DNA of 64,000 nucleotides from Vibrio sp. SCSIO 43135 (GCF_023716665.1 NZ_CP071860.1:1550001-1614000); one strand, 5' to 3'; shown: positions 16,737 through 25,879, counted from the first letter of the stretch. Numbers and translations: made by a program. The notes: a model not told the origin generated them from the sequence alone.

Positions 16737-18170
16737 CTAAGGCGCGATGATCGGCTCTAGGTGCGCTAAGAAGTGTCTTAGTACCGGAGGTTCATACACA
16801 AAGCCGTAACCATGGACTTGTTGCGCGCGGTTTTTAATCGCGACCATACACTCAACCACATAGCGAAGTTGATCGTTGCTATACACTCGACGCGGTATCG
16901 CTAAACGAGTCAGTTCTACCGCTGAATCTTTTTGAATACCGGTATCCGGATCTCGGCCCAACAAGAAAGAACCAATTTCAGCGCAGCGTATGCCCCCTTC
17001 CAAATACAACTCATTAGCTAATGCTTGGCCTGGAAATTGGCTGCTAGGAATGTGTGGGAACAATTTACCCGCATCAATAAACACGGCGTGCCCACCAACC
17101 GGATACTGGATGGGAATTCCCTCATCAAGCAGCCATAGCCCCAGTTGAATAACTTGTTCGATTCGAGCGGTAAGATAGTCTTCATCCAGTGCTTCATATA
17201 GGCCTACCGCTAAACAATTAACATCCCGCCCAGCTAGGCCGCCATAACTAGGAAATCCTTCGCGAACCACACAACCTACTTGGACCTCTCGGTACAGAGC
17301 GGGGTCATCTTTGATGGCACAAAGACCACCAATATTAACCATGGCGTCTTTTTTGGCTGACATCACCATCATGTCGGCGTATTTGAACATCTCGAACACA
17401 ATGTCTTTGATAGAGTGATTGGCATAATTCGGGTCACGCCTTTTTATAAACCAAGCATTTTCCGCAAAACGAGCCGCATCCATCACAACGGGAATTTCAT
17501 GTCGATGAGCGACCTCATACGCTAACCTAAGGTTCTCCATCGAAACAGGTTGCCCACCCATACTGTTGCAGGTCACCGTCATAATAAGCGCAACAACGTT
17601 ATGGGCGCCTCGCTGCTCAATTTCCAGCGTCAACTTTTCGATATCGATGTTACCTTTCCACGGGTGGGAAACATCAGTCTTATACGCATCCTCAATCACC
17701 AAATTAACGGCAGTTGAACCGGTCAACTCAACGTGAGCTGCTGTGGTATCGAAATGAAAATTAGATACAAACACTTTGTTATCAAGTGAGCTATTAGGCG
17801 ACCCTTTACCCAAATTTCTCTCAAGTAGAAGCGGTAGCAATATCTGCTCTGCACCTCTTCCCTGATGAGTGGGTATGCACTGGCGGTAACCAAAAATATC
17901 TTCAACGCTATGACACAGCTTTTCGTAACTGCTGCTTCCTGCGTAAGATTCATCGCCCGTCATTAGAGCCGCCCATTGCTCTTGACTCAACGCGCTGGTG
18001 CCTGAGTCGGTGTGAAGGTCGATGTATACTTGACTGCTGGATAATGAAAACGGGTTGTAGCCTGAAAGTTTCAGCGCTTTTTCACGCTCTTTCCGTGTCA
18101 ATTGGTGAATTTTTTCAACCGCTTTAATCTTATATGCAAACTTACTTGTAGGTAGATTTATCGTTGTCAT
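16737..18170 (-). CDS. tnaA: Tryptophanase
   Basis: A 477-residue PLP enzyme of the tryptophanase/tyrosine phenol-lyase family, cleaving L-tryptophan to indole, pyruvate and ammonia. The PLP lysine is in 'MSAKKDAMVNIGG'. Two positions that separate the families favour tryptophanase: 'CAEIGSFLLGRDP' (tyrosine phenol-lyase has an Arg-containing MERG segment there) and 'VLRHFLAHL' with the tryptophanase histidine where the lyase has Phe. Several stretches ('GGLAGRDVN', 'PVGGHAVFIDA') are lyase-like, so the protein is divergent from E. coli TnaA and tyrosine lyase activity is not excluded. A TnaB-like permease and a winged-helix protein are the neighbours. Confidence 0.85.
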   Translation of the reverse strand: MTTINLPTSKFAYKIKAVEKIHQLTRKEREKALKLSGYNPFSLSSSQVYIDLHTDSGTSALSQEQWAALMTGDESYAGSSSYEKLCHSVEDIFGYRQCIPTHQGRGAEQILLPLLLERNLGKGSPNSSLDNKVFVSNFHFDTTAAHVELTGSTAVNLVIEDAYKTDVSHPWKGNIDIEKLTLEIEQRGAHNVVALIMTVTCNSMGGQPVSMENLRLAYEVAHRHEIPVVMDAARFAENAWFIKRRDPNYANHSIKDIVFEMFKYADMMVMSAKKDAMVNIGGLCAIKDDPALYREVQVGCVVREGFPSYGGLAGRDVNCLAVGLYEALDEDYLTARIEQVIQLGLWLLDEGIPIQYPVGGHAVFIDAGKLFPHIPSSQFPGQALANELYLEGGIRCAEIGSFLLGRDPDTGIQKDSAVELTRLAIPRRVYSNDQLRYVVECMVAIKNRAQQVHGYGFVYEPPVLRHFLAHLEPIIAP

Positions 18171-18171
18171 T

Positions 18172-18249
18172 CTAACTTTCCTTATTGTTACGAGATAGGG
18201 ACACTGCAGCTTTTAGAGTCCAAACTATTATTTCGCTACAGATATTCAT
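18172..18249 (-). CDS. Possible tna leader peptide
   Basis: A 25-codon frame (ATG at 18249-18247, TAG at 18172-18174) ends one base before the tnaA ATG. It has one tryptophan at codon 10, as tna leader peptides do, but lacks the terminal proline and the W-x-x-x-D spacing of TnaC and has only a weak GGTGA ribosome-binding site. Offered as a candidate only. Confidence 0.2.
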   Translation of the reverse strand: MNICSEIIVWTLKAAVSLSRNNKES

Positions 18250-18533
18250 TCTAATATTCACCCAACCTAACAATTAAGGTATTAAATTTTATTATCCGAA
18301 CATTTAAAATTCTTATATGAACAAACACACAGAAAACAAAATAAAATCAAAAAAACCGAGATTTAATCAATTACAAACAAATCAACCTAAGACACTGATT
18401 TATAAACACCAACTTAGTTAAAGAAAAGAATTAATTATCAACCTCACAAAGCAATAGCTCTAATAATGTTATTGAACATAAATTAAAAAACATTTAAATA
18501 TTTAATTACTCCCCCAGTAGTTAGGATTAATTT
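18250..18533. other. AT-rich divergent intergenic region of the tna locus
   Basis: Very AT-rich (clearly below the surrounding GC) region between tnaA and the divergent winged-helix gene. It must hold promoters for both. I see several A/T tracts consistent with H-NS-type binding but no operator I can name and no open frame. Confidence 0.5.
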
Positions 18534-18929
18534 ATGTTAACGAATAAAGACTGCCCTGAAATCCCTTGTTTCCTCTGCAATATATTGCAGAAAATACCAC
18601 AATGGCTGGAACTAAATACCCCATATGAACGATTTGAAGTCATTGAAGGGAAAGTATACCTGCATACCCAATCCGGCAGCTTTTTATGCGGGAACAATAT
18701 TGTTAGGGCACTTTGCTATTTGAGCCAAAATAAAGACATTGTTATCTCGAGGGATGAGCTAGAAACGCACATATGGCAAGGTATTACAGTCGGGCCAAGT
18801 AGCCTCCCGGTTCTGATCCACGAACTGCGCCGTGTACTGCAGGTAACCAGTTACGAGCTAGTTACAGTAAGAAATAAAGGCTTTATCTTAAGGAAAAAAC
18901 CACAACGGATTCATTATGGTTCTTCCTGA
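18534..18929 (+). CDS. Stand-alone winged-helix (OmpR/ToxR-type) DNA-binding protein
   Basis: A 131-residue protein. Residues about 40-125 form a trans_reg_C winged helix: 'GNNIVRALCYLSQNKDIVISRDELETHIW', 'SSLPVLIHELRRVL' and the terminal hairpin 'YELVTVRNKGFILRKK'. There is neither a receiver domain nor a membrane segment, unlike OmpR or CadC/ToxR. The N-terminus has three cysteines ('DCPEIPCFLCN'), hinting at redox or metal sensing. Placed divergent from tnaA and convergent with the permease gene, it is the likely local regulator of tryptophan use; that link is inference from position. Confidence 0.75.
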   Translation: MLTNKDCPEIPCFLCNILQKIPQWLELNTPYERFEVIEGKVYLHTQSGSFLCGNNIVRALCYLSQNKDIVISRDELETHIWQGITVGPSSLPVLIHELRRVLQVTSYELVTVRNKGFILRKKPQRIHYGSS

Positions 18930-18957
18930 CAGGCGAAGTAAATGGCACTCGAAATGA

Positions 18958-20148
18958 CTAGTAAAAGGATAAATAAGCAAAGGAAGAGCTCATGGCCACC
19001 CAATAACATGCCACCAAACTCCCCCTAATGCGACTAGGGCGACGGAAGATCTTGGAGTCTGTGTGGCACATCCAAGGAACCACTACACACCATACCGAAC
19101 CGAACAAAATCGACACACTACTGATGGCAAAGACGTACCCCTTAGGGTCTATCGCGATAAACAATAGCGGCGGAAAAAAAATGATAAAACTGGCTCTTAA
19201 CATCGCCGGAAAAGTTCGCGTTTGTTTGGCATATACAATATGGCTAAATAAATAGTCCAGTAGCCCTTTACTCACTCCATACAAAGGAGGCAACAGCAGC
19301 GAAAGTAAGAACAAGTAAGCAACTTGATGACCGATACCTGCATCTTGAAACAGTTGAGAAACAAAGCTTTCCGGAGATACGCTCTGGTTCATCAACTCGA
19401 GAAGACTGCTTTGACCTAAGGAGACAAAAACGAAAAAGATCCAGGCTAGATTGATGACGAAAATGAGCATAACGCCTATCTGAATTGATTTGAGTGTCGA
19501 ATAGCAGCAGCACTTGTGCAATCGGGTGATATTGAATAGCACCTGTTGAAAGCCAAAGCCCACGGCAAAGAAAACAGGAACTAACTCAATCAAAGCCAAC
19601 GGCTGAATATCGAGCGATGATCTCATCATTAACTCAATACTAGGGCGCTCATTAATCATTAAGTAAAGCATTGTGCCAAACAAAATCAGGTTAGCACTGC
19701 GCATCAACCAACTTATACACCTCTCGTCTACCCACAATAAACAGGCGAACCCCACACATAAAATGAATGCGAACCACCATTGCTGCCCACCGATATCCAA
19801 TATGCCCACCACCGAACTGGAGATAATCGAAGTAAACGCGTAAATAAGCAGTATCAAAGAAAAAACAACTAAGCCATCCACCACCCTCAAAGCTTGGATA
19901 CCTAGGTTAGATTTTATGATTGCACGTAAGTCTGATTTAGGGTTCGCTTCTATCAACAATAACTGGTGCCGACTAGCTTCATAGCTAATATACATAGTCA
20001 TAATTAGCAATATTAGAACACCTGAAAACCAGACTTTGGCAGCCAGAATAGGAAGAATAATCAAGCCTATCCCCACACTGGAACCAAATATGACTGAAGA
20101 TCCGGTAATTATTCTTGAATTATTGACCACATTACAATTTTTCATCAT
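18958..20148 (-). CDS. Aromatic amino acid permease, TnaB/TyrP-like
   Basis: A 396-residue polytopic protein of the hydroxy/aromatic amino acid permease family (about 11 helices). The N-terminal 'SSVIFGSSVGIGLIILPILAAKVWF' is the family's first unwound helix; E. coli Mtr/TnaB/TyrP proteins have similar size and layout. Together with tnaA 790 bases away it forms a tryptophan uptake and breakdown locus, though the two genes are separated by a gene on the other strand. Confidence 0.75.
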   Translation of the reverse strand: MMKNCNVVNNSRIITGSSVIFGSSVGIGLIILPILAAKVWFSGVLILLIMTMYISYEASRHQLLLIEANPKSDLRAIIKSNLGIQALRVVDGLVVFSLILLIYAFTSIISSSVVGILDIGGQQWWFAFILCVGFACLLWVDERCISWLMRSANLILFGTMLYLMINERPSIELMMRSSLDIQPLALIELVPVFFAVGFGFQQVLFNITRLHKCCCYSTLKSIQIGVMLIFVINLAWIFFVFVSLGQSSLLELMNQSVSPESFVSQLFQDAGIGHQVAYLFLLSLLLPPLYGVSKGLLDYLFSHIVYAKQTRTFPAMLRASFIIFFPPLLFIAIDPKGYVFAISSVSILFGSVWCVVVPWMCHTDSKIFRRPSRIRGSLVACYWVAMSSSFAYLSFY

Positions 20149-20375
20149 TCACACTTCCATTGTTATTAAATTCAGACAGAACCATAACAACAGAGAGAAT
20201 ATAAGTTCATTTAGTAAACTAGATTTTTAATTATTTGATAGTAAAAACCTAATTTAAGGTTTAATACATTAAATCTAGTAAAATATAGAAGGTAAGATTA
20301 GACATATAAGAGTGTCGAAAAACAAAATATAAGATTGAAGAAGGTAGAAGAAGGTGAGCAGTATTAATGGGGTAT

Positions 20376-20400
20376 CACCTCCCCCATTAAGGAGGAGGTA
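20376..20400 (-). terminator. Stem-loop downstream of the lpxO-like gene
   Basis: ACCTCC/GGAGGT inverted repeat with C-rich and G-rich arms just after the lpxO-like gene (minus strand). No U tract follows, so its role as a terminator is uncertain. Confidence 0.35.
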
Positions 20401-20437
20401 GGTGCTTTATAGCAGATTGGAGCGACGCTTTTGTGCC

Positions 20438-21343
20438 CTAGAACGCATTGTAGAAGCCAAATAAAACCAGTCCCAAAGCACAAAACTTAAACGTCACGTA
20501 AAGTGGTTTGTTCCAAGCCTTAAACTTTCTCATGTTGGTGCGGTAACTCTTATGGACAGGGGTAATCTTATTGCCAAGCCCAGTCTTGGTTGAATCGATA
20601 TTATCTACAAAAAACAAGCTGTTAAATGTTTTCGCGAAGTAGTAATACATTTTTTGGATTAGCTTACTTCTTAACGGGCGATCAATATCAGACATCAATA
20701 TGATTCGAGGTTTGTCGCTGTCATTATGCGTATGGTGGGCATAAGTTTCATCGAACAAAATTGACTCACCGTCGTTCCAAGTGTGCCACTGCCCATCGAC
20801 TGAAATAGCGCAATCTTCCGATTTCGGTGTACTTAAGCCAAGAGAGTAACGCAAGCTCAAAGCAAATGGGTCGTGGTGTTTACCTAGGCGTTTACCCGGG
20901 TTCAAACACGCAAATAATGCTAGGTTCATGCCTGGTACTTGCTCAATCAACTCCATCGTTTTTGGTGCAAGTTCTCGAGCGGATGGTATATCACAATCGT
21001 AGACTTTCAAATAAAAGCTAGTCCAACGGTTGTCTTTGTAGAAGCTACTGGCAGGTAGATCATTTTTAATCGCGATATGCCCATTTTCATACAGAGCAAG
21101 CGCTTCTTCTCTGATCACTTCCCAATTGTCTTGCAAAATATCCAGTTCCGGAAAGTGTTTACGATCGACAAAAGGGGTCAATGGAACTTTAGAGAGCAAG
21201 TAAAGAGGAACATTCATCGGCACCATAAAGGTGGAAAAGTCCGACATCTGACGTTTTAAACCAAAACGGTCCTTATTGCGGATACGGATAAAAACAATTG
21301 AGCCGATATAGATCGATATAACGACAAAAGCAAAAGTAAGCAT
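20438..21343 (-). CDS. Aspartyl/asparaginyl beta-hydroxylase family, LpxO-like
   Basis: A 301-residue Fe(II)/2-oxoglutarate dioxygenase with an N-terminal membrane helix (residues about 2-20) and a C-terminal one (about 280-299). The iron-binding motif is 'GKHHDPF' with the distal histidine in 'AHHTHNDSDKPRIILM', and R in 'KPRI' would bind 2-oxoglutarate. Membrane anchoring plus this domain matches LpxO, which hydroxylates the secondary myristate of lipid A. Stand-alone gene with no lipid A neighbour. Confidence 0.75.
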   Translation of the reverse strand: MLTFAFVVISIYIGSIVFIRIRNKDRFGLKRQMSDFSTFMVPMNVPLYLLSKVPLTPFVDRKHFPELDILQDNWEVIREEALALYENGHIAIKNDLPASSFYKDNRWTSFYLKVYDCDIPSARELAPKTMELIEQVPGMNLALFACLNPGKRLGKHHDPFALSLRYSLGLSTPKSEDCAISVDGQWHTWNDGESILFDETYAHHTHNDSDKPRIILMSDIDRPLRSKLIQKMYYYFAKTFNSLFFVDNIDSTKTGLGNKITPVHKSYRTNMRKFKAWNKPLYVTFKFCALGLVLFGFYNAF

Positions 21344-21767
21344 AATACCTAGACCAAAATTATGAAGGAATTCAGTATAGGAAAGTGTTAGATAAACTTA
21401 AATGCTTTGTTACACAATTATTGGGAGCAAAATCTGAAATTGCGATCTGATTGCTTGGTGGTATCGATCACCTCACTGAGAACTCACATTCAACCATTAG
21501 GTAGTCCATGAGTTAATTGACAGTTTTAATTATAGAGATTCACTAAATTGAATTTAACATTTGGGGGAAAGTGACCAACATTAAATAAGGAACAAGCTTG
21601 AGACAAAGACATCAAAATACCTTCCTCAATATTACCAAACCCCTTTGTAAGCCCTTGATAACGACACCCCTAAGCTAAAAGAGGAACAATCCATATCCAA
21701 TCACTTCTGCATTTATTGCTGCAAATTGAGGTAAAATAGCAATACTAGGCTGGTTGAGGCTCAATAT
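21344..21767. other. Intergenic region, no gene seen
   Basis: AT-rich divergent region between the lpxO-like gene and the SgrR-type gene, expected to hold both promoters. I see no open frame with a ribosome-binding site and no small RNA terminator; in particular no SgrS-like RNA is evident. Confidence 0.5.
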
Positions 21768-23516
21768 ATGTCTGATTTAAATTTACTGCGTTACTACACT
21801 CGACTTACCCCACTAGGGGTTGGCGAAGAGATCAAAACCTCTCTTACCGACATTTCAGAGCTTCTATTTACCAGCCTGCGTCATGCGCGCAACTTAATGA
21901 ATCAAATGCATGATATGGAGTGGCTTGCGTGGTCTCCACAAGTCGGCCGTAATAAACGTTCAAGCTTAGTGCTTAACTACGATTTGGTTGAACTCAAGCA
22001 CCACTTGGCCACAAAACGCATCACAGCAGGTAAATACGAGAAAGCGCTGGCAATACTCGACAACGATGAAACCGAATTTGGTCGACTGCTGCAAAATACA
22101 TCGGGAACCTCGCTTCGCGAAGGTCGTTTGCACTTACAGCTCACCTATAAACGCTCTTTTGAACGTCTTGTTCCTCACCAGTTGCATCGCAGCAGTGAGC
22201 GCTACCTAATGAGGCAAATCTATTGCTGCTTAGTCCAAAGCAACAAACGTGGTCAATTGTGCCCTCAACTCGCTCATCACTGGCAGCATGATGAATCAGC
22301 AACCCAGTGGAGCTTTTATTTACGCCCAGGACTAACGTTTCACAATGGTGCAGCTATTGATGCAGATGCCATAGTCAGTCTATTTGCCAAGCTTTCTAGC
22401 CTGCCGGAGTACCAAGTTGAACTAGGACATTTAAGCAATGTATCAGCACCTAATCCTCTAAAGGTTGTGTTTTCACTATCAAAGCCAGATTTTGGTTTTG
22501 GTGGACTCATCTCCGGGGTTCGCTATTCGATTCAACCAACCAGCCAAGTAAATAACGCCCAAACGTTAAGTGTGATTGGCAGCGGGCCTTTTTCCGTCGC
22601 CGAGCACTCCGAATCGCGACTTAAATTACAAGCGTTCGACCGATACTACGAATGCCGAGCATTGACCGATGAAGTATCGATTTGGCTATTTAAGGAAAAA
22701 GACAAACAGCAGCTGATCACAACGAATCAGCCCGGCGCTGGCTTAGATACGGGGTGCAATCACTTTATCGCCAAAGAAGGTGAGCAACAGCACGACTCCG
22801 ATATCAAACATAGCCATGTCGAAGATGGTTGTATGTTCGTGCTCTTCAACCAGCAAAGCAGCTCACCGACCAATTTAGAGCAGCGACGCTACCTAGCGAG
22901 TTTGCTTTCACCTGAGGCTATTCACCACCAGTTGCATCAACAAGGTCGACTGTTTGGGTGCGAGCTCGCCGGTAATCTACTACCAATTTGGCATAAGGTT
23001 TTGCGCCCCTTTAGCCAAGTCGCTCCCTTACCTAAGTCGCTTTCCATTGCGACCTACGATTACATTGCAGGCATCAACTGCGCCTTATGCGTTCAGACTC
23101 TTTTGGAAACACAAGGCGTCGAAGTTGAAGTCAATATCTACTCCTATCGCGATTTGGTAGGTAAAGCGCAGCGTAAAGAGTTAAGCGAAGATTTAATCAT
23201 CACCAATATCAACCTAGACGACAACCGACATGCATCGGCGTTTGGGAGCCTGTTTAGTAACGATGTACTGCATTACGCGATTGGCGATCAAGCTCAACAG
23301 TGGTTATCCGAATCGTTAGAATCATTGCGGGCATCTACGCCACTAGAAGAGTATTTACACGCGCTGGAGCCTATTGCTTGTACCTTAATTTCTGAGCATC
23401 ACCTCACACCACTGTTTCATCATAGGCAAACGCTACGTTTTCACGGTGTGCTCAAAGACGTTGCGTTAACCAACTGGGGCTGGCCAGACATTCGTAACGT
23501 ATGGTCGACCAATTAA
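21768..23516 (+). CDS. SgrR-family transcriptional regulator
   Basis: A 582-residue protein with an N-terminal winged helix of the SgrR type (residues about 1-115: 'LLRYYTRLTPLG', 'LLFTSLRHARNLMNQMHDMEWLAWSPQVGRNKRS') followed by a solute-binding-protein family 5 domain (residues about 165-570, 'LTFHNGAAIDADAIVSLF'). In E. coli SgrR senses sugar-phosphate stress and activates sgrS; in Vibrio related proteins have unsettled targets. The binding domain probably senses a small cytoplasmic ligand. Confidence 0.85.
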   Translation: MSDLNLLRYYTRLTPLGVGEEIKTSLTDISELLFTSLRHARNLMNQMHDMEWLAWSPQVGRNKRSSLVLNYDLVELKHHLATKRITAGKYEKALAILDNDETEFGRLLQNTSGTSLREGRLHLQLTYKRSFERLVPHQLHRSSERYLMRQIYCCLVQSNKRGQLCPQLAHHWQHDESATQWSFYLRPGLTFHNGAAIDADAIVSLFAKLSSLPEYQVELGHLSNVSAPNPLKVVFSLSKPDFGFGGLISGVRYSIQPTSQVNNAQTLSVIGSGPFSVAEHSESRLKLQAFDRYYECRALTDEVSIWLFKEKDKQQLITTNQPGAGLDTGCNHFIAKEGEQQHDSDIKHSHVEDGCMFVLFNQQSSSPTNLEQRRYLASLLSPEAIHHQLHQQGRLFGCELAGNLLPIWHKVLRPFSQVAPLPKSLSIATYDYIAGINCALCVQTLLETQGVEVEVNIYSYRDLVGKAQRKELSEDLIITNINLDDNRHASAFGSLFSNDVLHYAIGDQAQQWLSESLESLRASTPLEEYLHALEPIACTLISEHHLTPLFHHRQTLRFHGVLKDVALTNWGWPDIRNVWSTN

Positions 23517-23517
23517 A

Positions 23518-23543
23518 AAGCCACAGCATAAATGCTGTGGCTT
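23518..23543 (+). terminator. Bidirectional terminator
   Basis: AAGCCACAGCAT/ATGCTGTGGCTT stem between two convergent genes. Confidence 0.8.
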
Positions 23544-23565
23544 ACAGGTAAACAAGAACGATAAG

Positions 23566-24129
23566 TTACTGCTGAGTTGGCACAGAGTTCATCATACGTT
23601 TAACCAAGTCAGTTGCGAGCGACTGGCGTGTCTCCTCATCAACATCACTGTCTAATGGACGCTGCGCAAGCGCTTTCCATATTGGGAGTTCCACACGATG
23701 TTGGTAAATAGCGATATATAACGACCCTTTTTCCACCGTATCACCATCGCTGTCTACCGCTTCAATGCCCGTCGAAAGTAGAGTCTGAGCAAAAATATCT
23801 TTATCGTTGAGCTGTGATTGTTGAGCAATGGCAATGCCGACAAGTAAATCAGCTTCAGCTGGTGTCGAAACTAATTGGTAACCTTTACTAAGAAGCTGCT
23901 GTTCGACCAAGGCATGATACAGCTGAGAGGCTTGTTGAGCGCGTTGTTTGTTCTTTACAGAAATCACGCCTGATTTCTCGTGCCAAGCAAATGTGCGACT
24001 ACCCGCAAAGGAGGCTTCGTCACCACTGACGACAATACCAAAATCGATAGGTAACGGCGTTTGAGTCGAAGTGGTACATCCCGCCAAAAGAACGGCTAGA
24101 GCAACCCAGAATTTTGCAAATAACGTCAT
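23566..24129 (-). CDS. DUF4136-type lipoprotein
   Basis: A 187-residue lipoprotein: signal 'FWVALAVLLAGC' with lipobox LAGC (Cys 18), then a DUF4136-like domain ('SRTFAWHEKSGVISV...', 'LVEQQLLSKGYQLVSTPAEADLLVGIAIAQQSQ', '...RQSLATDLVKRMMNSVP'). Such proteins are periplasmic, outer-membrane-anchored and of unknown function. Monocistronic. Confidence 0.8.
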   Translation of the reverse strand: MTLFAKFWVALAVLLAGCTTSTQTPLPIDFGIVVSGDEASFAGSRTFAWHEKSGVISVKNKQRAQQASQLYHALVEQQLLSKGYQLVSTPAEADLLVGIAIAQQSQLNDKDIFAQTLLSTGIEAVDSDGDTVEKGSLYIAIYQHRVELPIWKALAQRPLDSDVDEETRQSLATDLVKRMMNSVPTQQ

Positions 24130-24419
24130 CTTAACTCCTTGTGGTTAACGCCCAATCAGTCTGAATGCGTTTACTAGAGAGTTCAATGACAAAATACCGA
24201 GATCGAGAGATCATTCCCGTTTGAGGATAAATGAAATGAGAAAAAGCGCGGGTGATAAGTTTATTATTCTCGTTAGAATCACATGCTTAGATTGATGGAT
24301 ATATAATTATAAAAGTACGCTATAGAAAATATATTCATTAAAATGGATAACGACATTAAATCGCTTCAATAATTTTAATACCCATCAATTTATTGTTTCG
24401 TTTGCTTAACCCCTAATTT

Positions 24420-24560
24420 TTATTCTGATGCATCCACCCCCGTACAGAGCAACTCTGCTGCGAAAACGCCTGTGCTAAAGGTAATCCCAGCAAACAGTAG
24501 GACAATGGTGTACTTACTCGCAATCACACCTAAACCGATGGTATTGATCACTCTCTCCAT
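24420..24560 (-). CDS. Small secreted or membrane peptide, 46 residues
   Basis: ATG at 24560-24558 with GGGAG seven bases upstream; TAA at 24420-24422. The peptide has one hydrophobic stretch ('YTIVLLFAGITFSTGVFAA', about residues 17-35) that reads as a signal peptide or single membrane helix, and a short tail with one cysteine. No family recognised. It occupies an otherwise empty 636-base gap. Confidence 0.5.
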   Translation of the reverse strand: MERVINTIGLGVIASKYTIVLLFAGITFSTGVFAAELLCTGVDASE

Positions 24561-24765
24561 AATCGCTCCCTTTTTATCTCTAAGTGAATTTACTAAAGGT
24601 ATTTTCTAAGAAATAAAGCGAATGGATTTTGACCTTGGACAATATATAAATAAGGCTTAAACAACCAATTGCAATAAAAGCCGTTTGAGCCGTATTTTTA
24701 CAACTCATTACAAATAATAAAGCTCGCTAAAATAACAGAGTGTCACTCTATATATTTAAATCCGC

Positions 24766-25353
24766 TTAGCACTGACGACACTTGCCGTCGTCTTTCCGTT
24801 CATAGTCGACGACGCTGCCATTTTTGTCCAAAGAGAAATGGCAACAATCCTCAAACAAGGCTTTCAGCTCACCACGGCTTTTCTGTACACGAGATTTAAG
24901 CGTGGAGTAGCTTATCCCCTCAGCTTCCGCTAACGCTTTCTGACTTTGCCCTTCTAAATCGACCGCTGACAGCAAACTCGCATTAGATTCCGGTAATGCC
25001 TGAATAAATGGAGCGATGCACGCAGACATCTCTTGTTCCAGTTCTCGTTCACCATTTTCAAACCACAAGTCATCGGTTTCTAATTCTTGATCACGCTGGT
25101 TGCGCGCTCGCTTACGGTAAAAGTCGATAATGGTTCGGTTAGCGACCTGAAATAGCCACGATTTGATACTGTCTGCATCTTTCAACGTAGACAGGTTTTG
25201 ATAAGTCTTGATAAGTATCTCTTGCAGTAAATCCTCTACATCTTCATGGTGGTTCACTTTAGAGTACAGGAACGACTTCAACGACTGCTGATACTCGCCC
25301 CAAACTTGTTCTAATTGGATAGGATCAGCAGCTTTCATCAGCGCAGCACTCAT
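24766..25353 (-). CDS. sigZ: RNA polymerase sigma factor SigZ
   Basis: A 195-residue ECF sigma factor with region 2 'EDVEDLLQEILIKTYQNLSTL...SIKSWLFQVANRTIIDFYRKRARNQ' and region 4 'GQSQKALAEAEGISYSTLKSRVQKSRGELK'. A short C-terminal extension carries CC, then C-x2-C ('KCRQC'), typical of SigZ and able to bind metal. The start overlaps the end of the ArsR gene upstream, so the two are translationally coupled. No anti-sigma factor is adjacent. Confidence 0.85.
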   Translation of the reverse strand: MSAALMKAADPIQLEQVWGEYQQSLKSFLYSKVNHHEDVEDLLQEILIKTYQNLSTLKDADSIKSWLFQVANRTIIDFYRKRARNQRDQELETDDLWFENGERELEQEMSACIAPFIQALPESNASLLSAVDLEGQSQKALAEAEGISYSTLKSRVQKSRGELKALFEDCCHFSLDKNGSVVDYERKDDGKCRQC

Positions 25354-25618
25354 CTTGTAGAAAACCAATCACACCCTCGAGACACTGATATTCCGCGACA
25401 CAGTATAGGGTGCGTCCTTCTCGACGTTGACTGATCAGCCCAGCAGAAGCCAAGCTCGAAATATGATGGGAAAGCGTTGAGCCAGGAATTCCAAGCTGCT
25501 CTTGCAAGCGTCCTACTGCCGTGCCTTGATAGCCCGCTTTCACCACGCTTTTGTATATTGAAAGCCGGATTGGGTGACCCAGTTCTTTCAGCGCCTTCGC
25601 GACAGTTTCCAGTTCCAT
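25325..25618 (-). CDS. ArsR-family metal-responsive repressor
   Basis: A 97-residue ArsR/SmtB winged helix: 'ALKELGHPIRLSIYKSVVKAG', 'QEQLGIPGSTLSHHISSLASAGLISQRREGRTLYC'. Cysteines at the C-terminus (one in 'LYC', one in 'YQC', then 'ECCADESC') offer thiol ligands for arsenic or a soft metal. It heads the arsR-sigZ pair and is divergent from a Cys-rich permease; three copies of one palindrome lie between them, so it most likely represses both transcripts. Confidence 0.88.
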   Translation of the reverse strand: MELETVAKALKELGHPIRLSIYKSVVKAGYQGTAVGRLQEQLGIPGSTLSHHISSLASAGLISQRREGRTLYCVAEYQCLEGVIGFLQDECCADESC

Positions 25619-25640
25619 ACATTACCTCTTGAATCAATAA

Positions 25641-25656
25641 TTCGATAATAGTCGAA
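25641..25656. promoter_or_regulatory. ArsR-type operator, site 1
   Basis: TTCGA-N6-TCGAA, 23 bases upstream of the arsR start. Same core as sites 2 and 3. Confidence 0.75.
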
Positions 25657-25728
25657 ATATATAACTAAAACAAATTTTTCTCACCCTCCCTAACTAACAC
25701 TTTGATTTATAATGAATGTACAAATTAT

Positions 25729-25744
25729 TTCGAATTTTATCGAA
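25729..25744. promoter_or_regulatory. ArsR-type operator, site 2
   Basis: TTCGA-N6-TCGAA lying nine bases upstream of the permease -35 box. Confidence 0.75.
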
Positions 25745-25752
25745 ATAATTTC

Positions 25753-25780
25753 TTGACCAACTCGTGAACATTTCTATAAT
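25753..25780 (+). promoter_or_regulatory. Sigma-70 promoter of the permease gene
   Basis: TTGACC (25753-25758), 16-base spacer, TATAAT (25775-25780). Site 3 of the ArsR palindrome begins at the last base of the -10, so repressor binding there would block RNA polymerase. Confidence 0.8.
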
Positions 25781-25795
25781 TCGAGAAAAGTCGAA
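25780..25795. promoter_or_regulatory. ArsR-type operator, site 3
   Basis: TTCGA-N6-TCGAA overlapping the -10 element and the transcription start of the permease gene. Confidence 0.78.
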
Positions 25796-25879
25796 ATGAA
25801 AAATCATTTCTTAGCCGCTGAGATGATCTAACACAAGAGCACTTTCAATCATCTCAGTGTATCGAATTGGAGTAACACT

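Noticed and set aside
16737..18170. Tyrosine phenol-lyase instead of tryptophanase
   Set aside because: The residues that separate the two (EIGSFLLGRDP segment and the LRHF histidine) are of the tryptophanase type, despite lyase-like stretches elsewhere.
18172..18249. A TnaC-type leader peptide controlling tnaA
   Set aside because: It has a Trp but no terminal Pro and no W-x3-D spacing, and a weak ribosome-binding site; kept only as a low-confidence feature.
21344..21767. SgrS-like small RNA beside the SgrR-type gene
   Set aside because: No terminator with U tract and no sgrT-like frame was found in this region.
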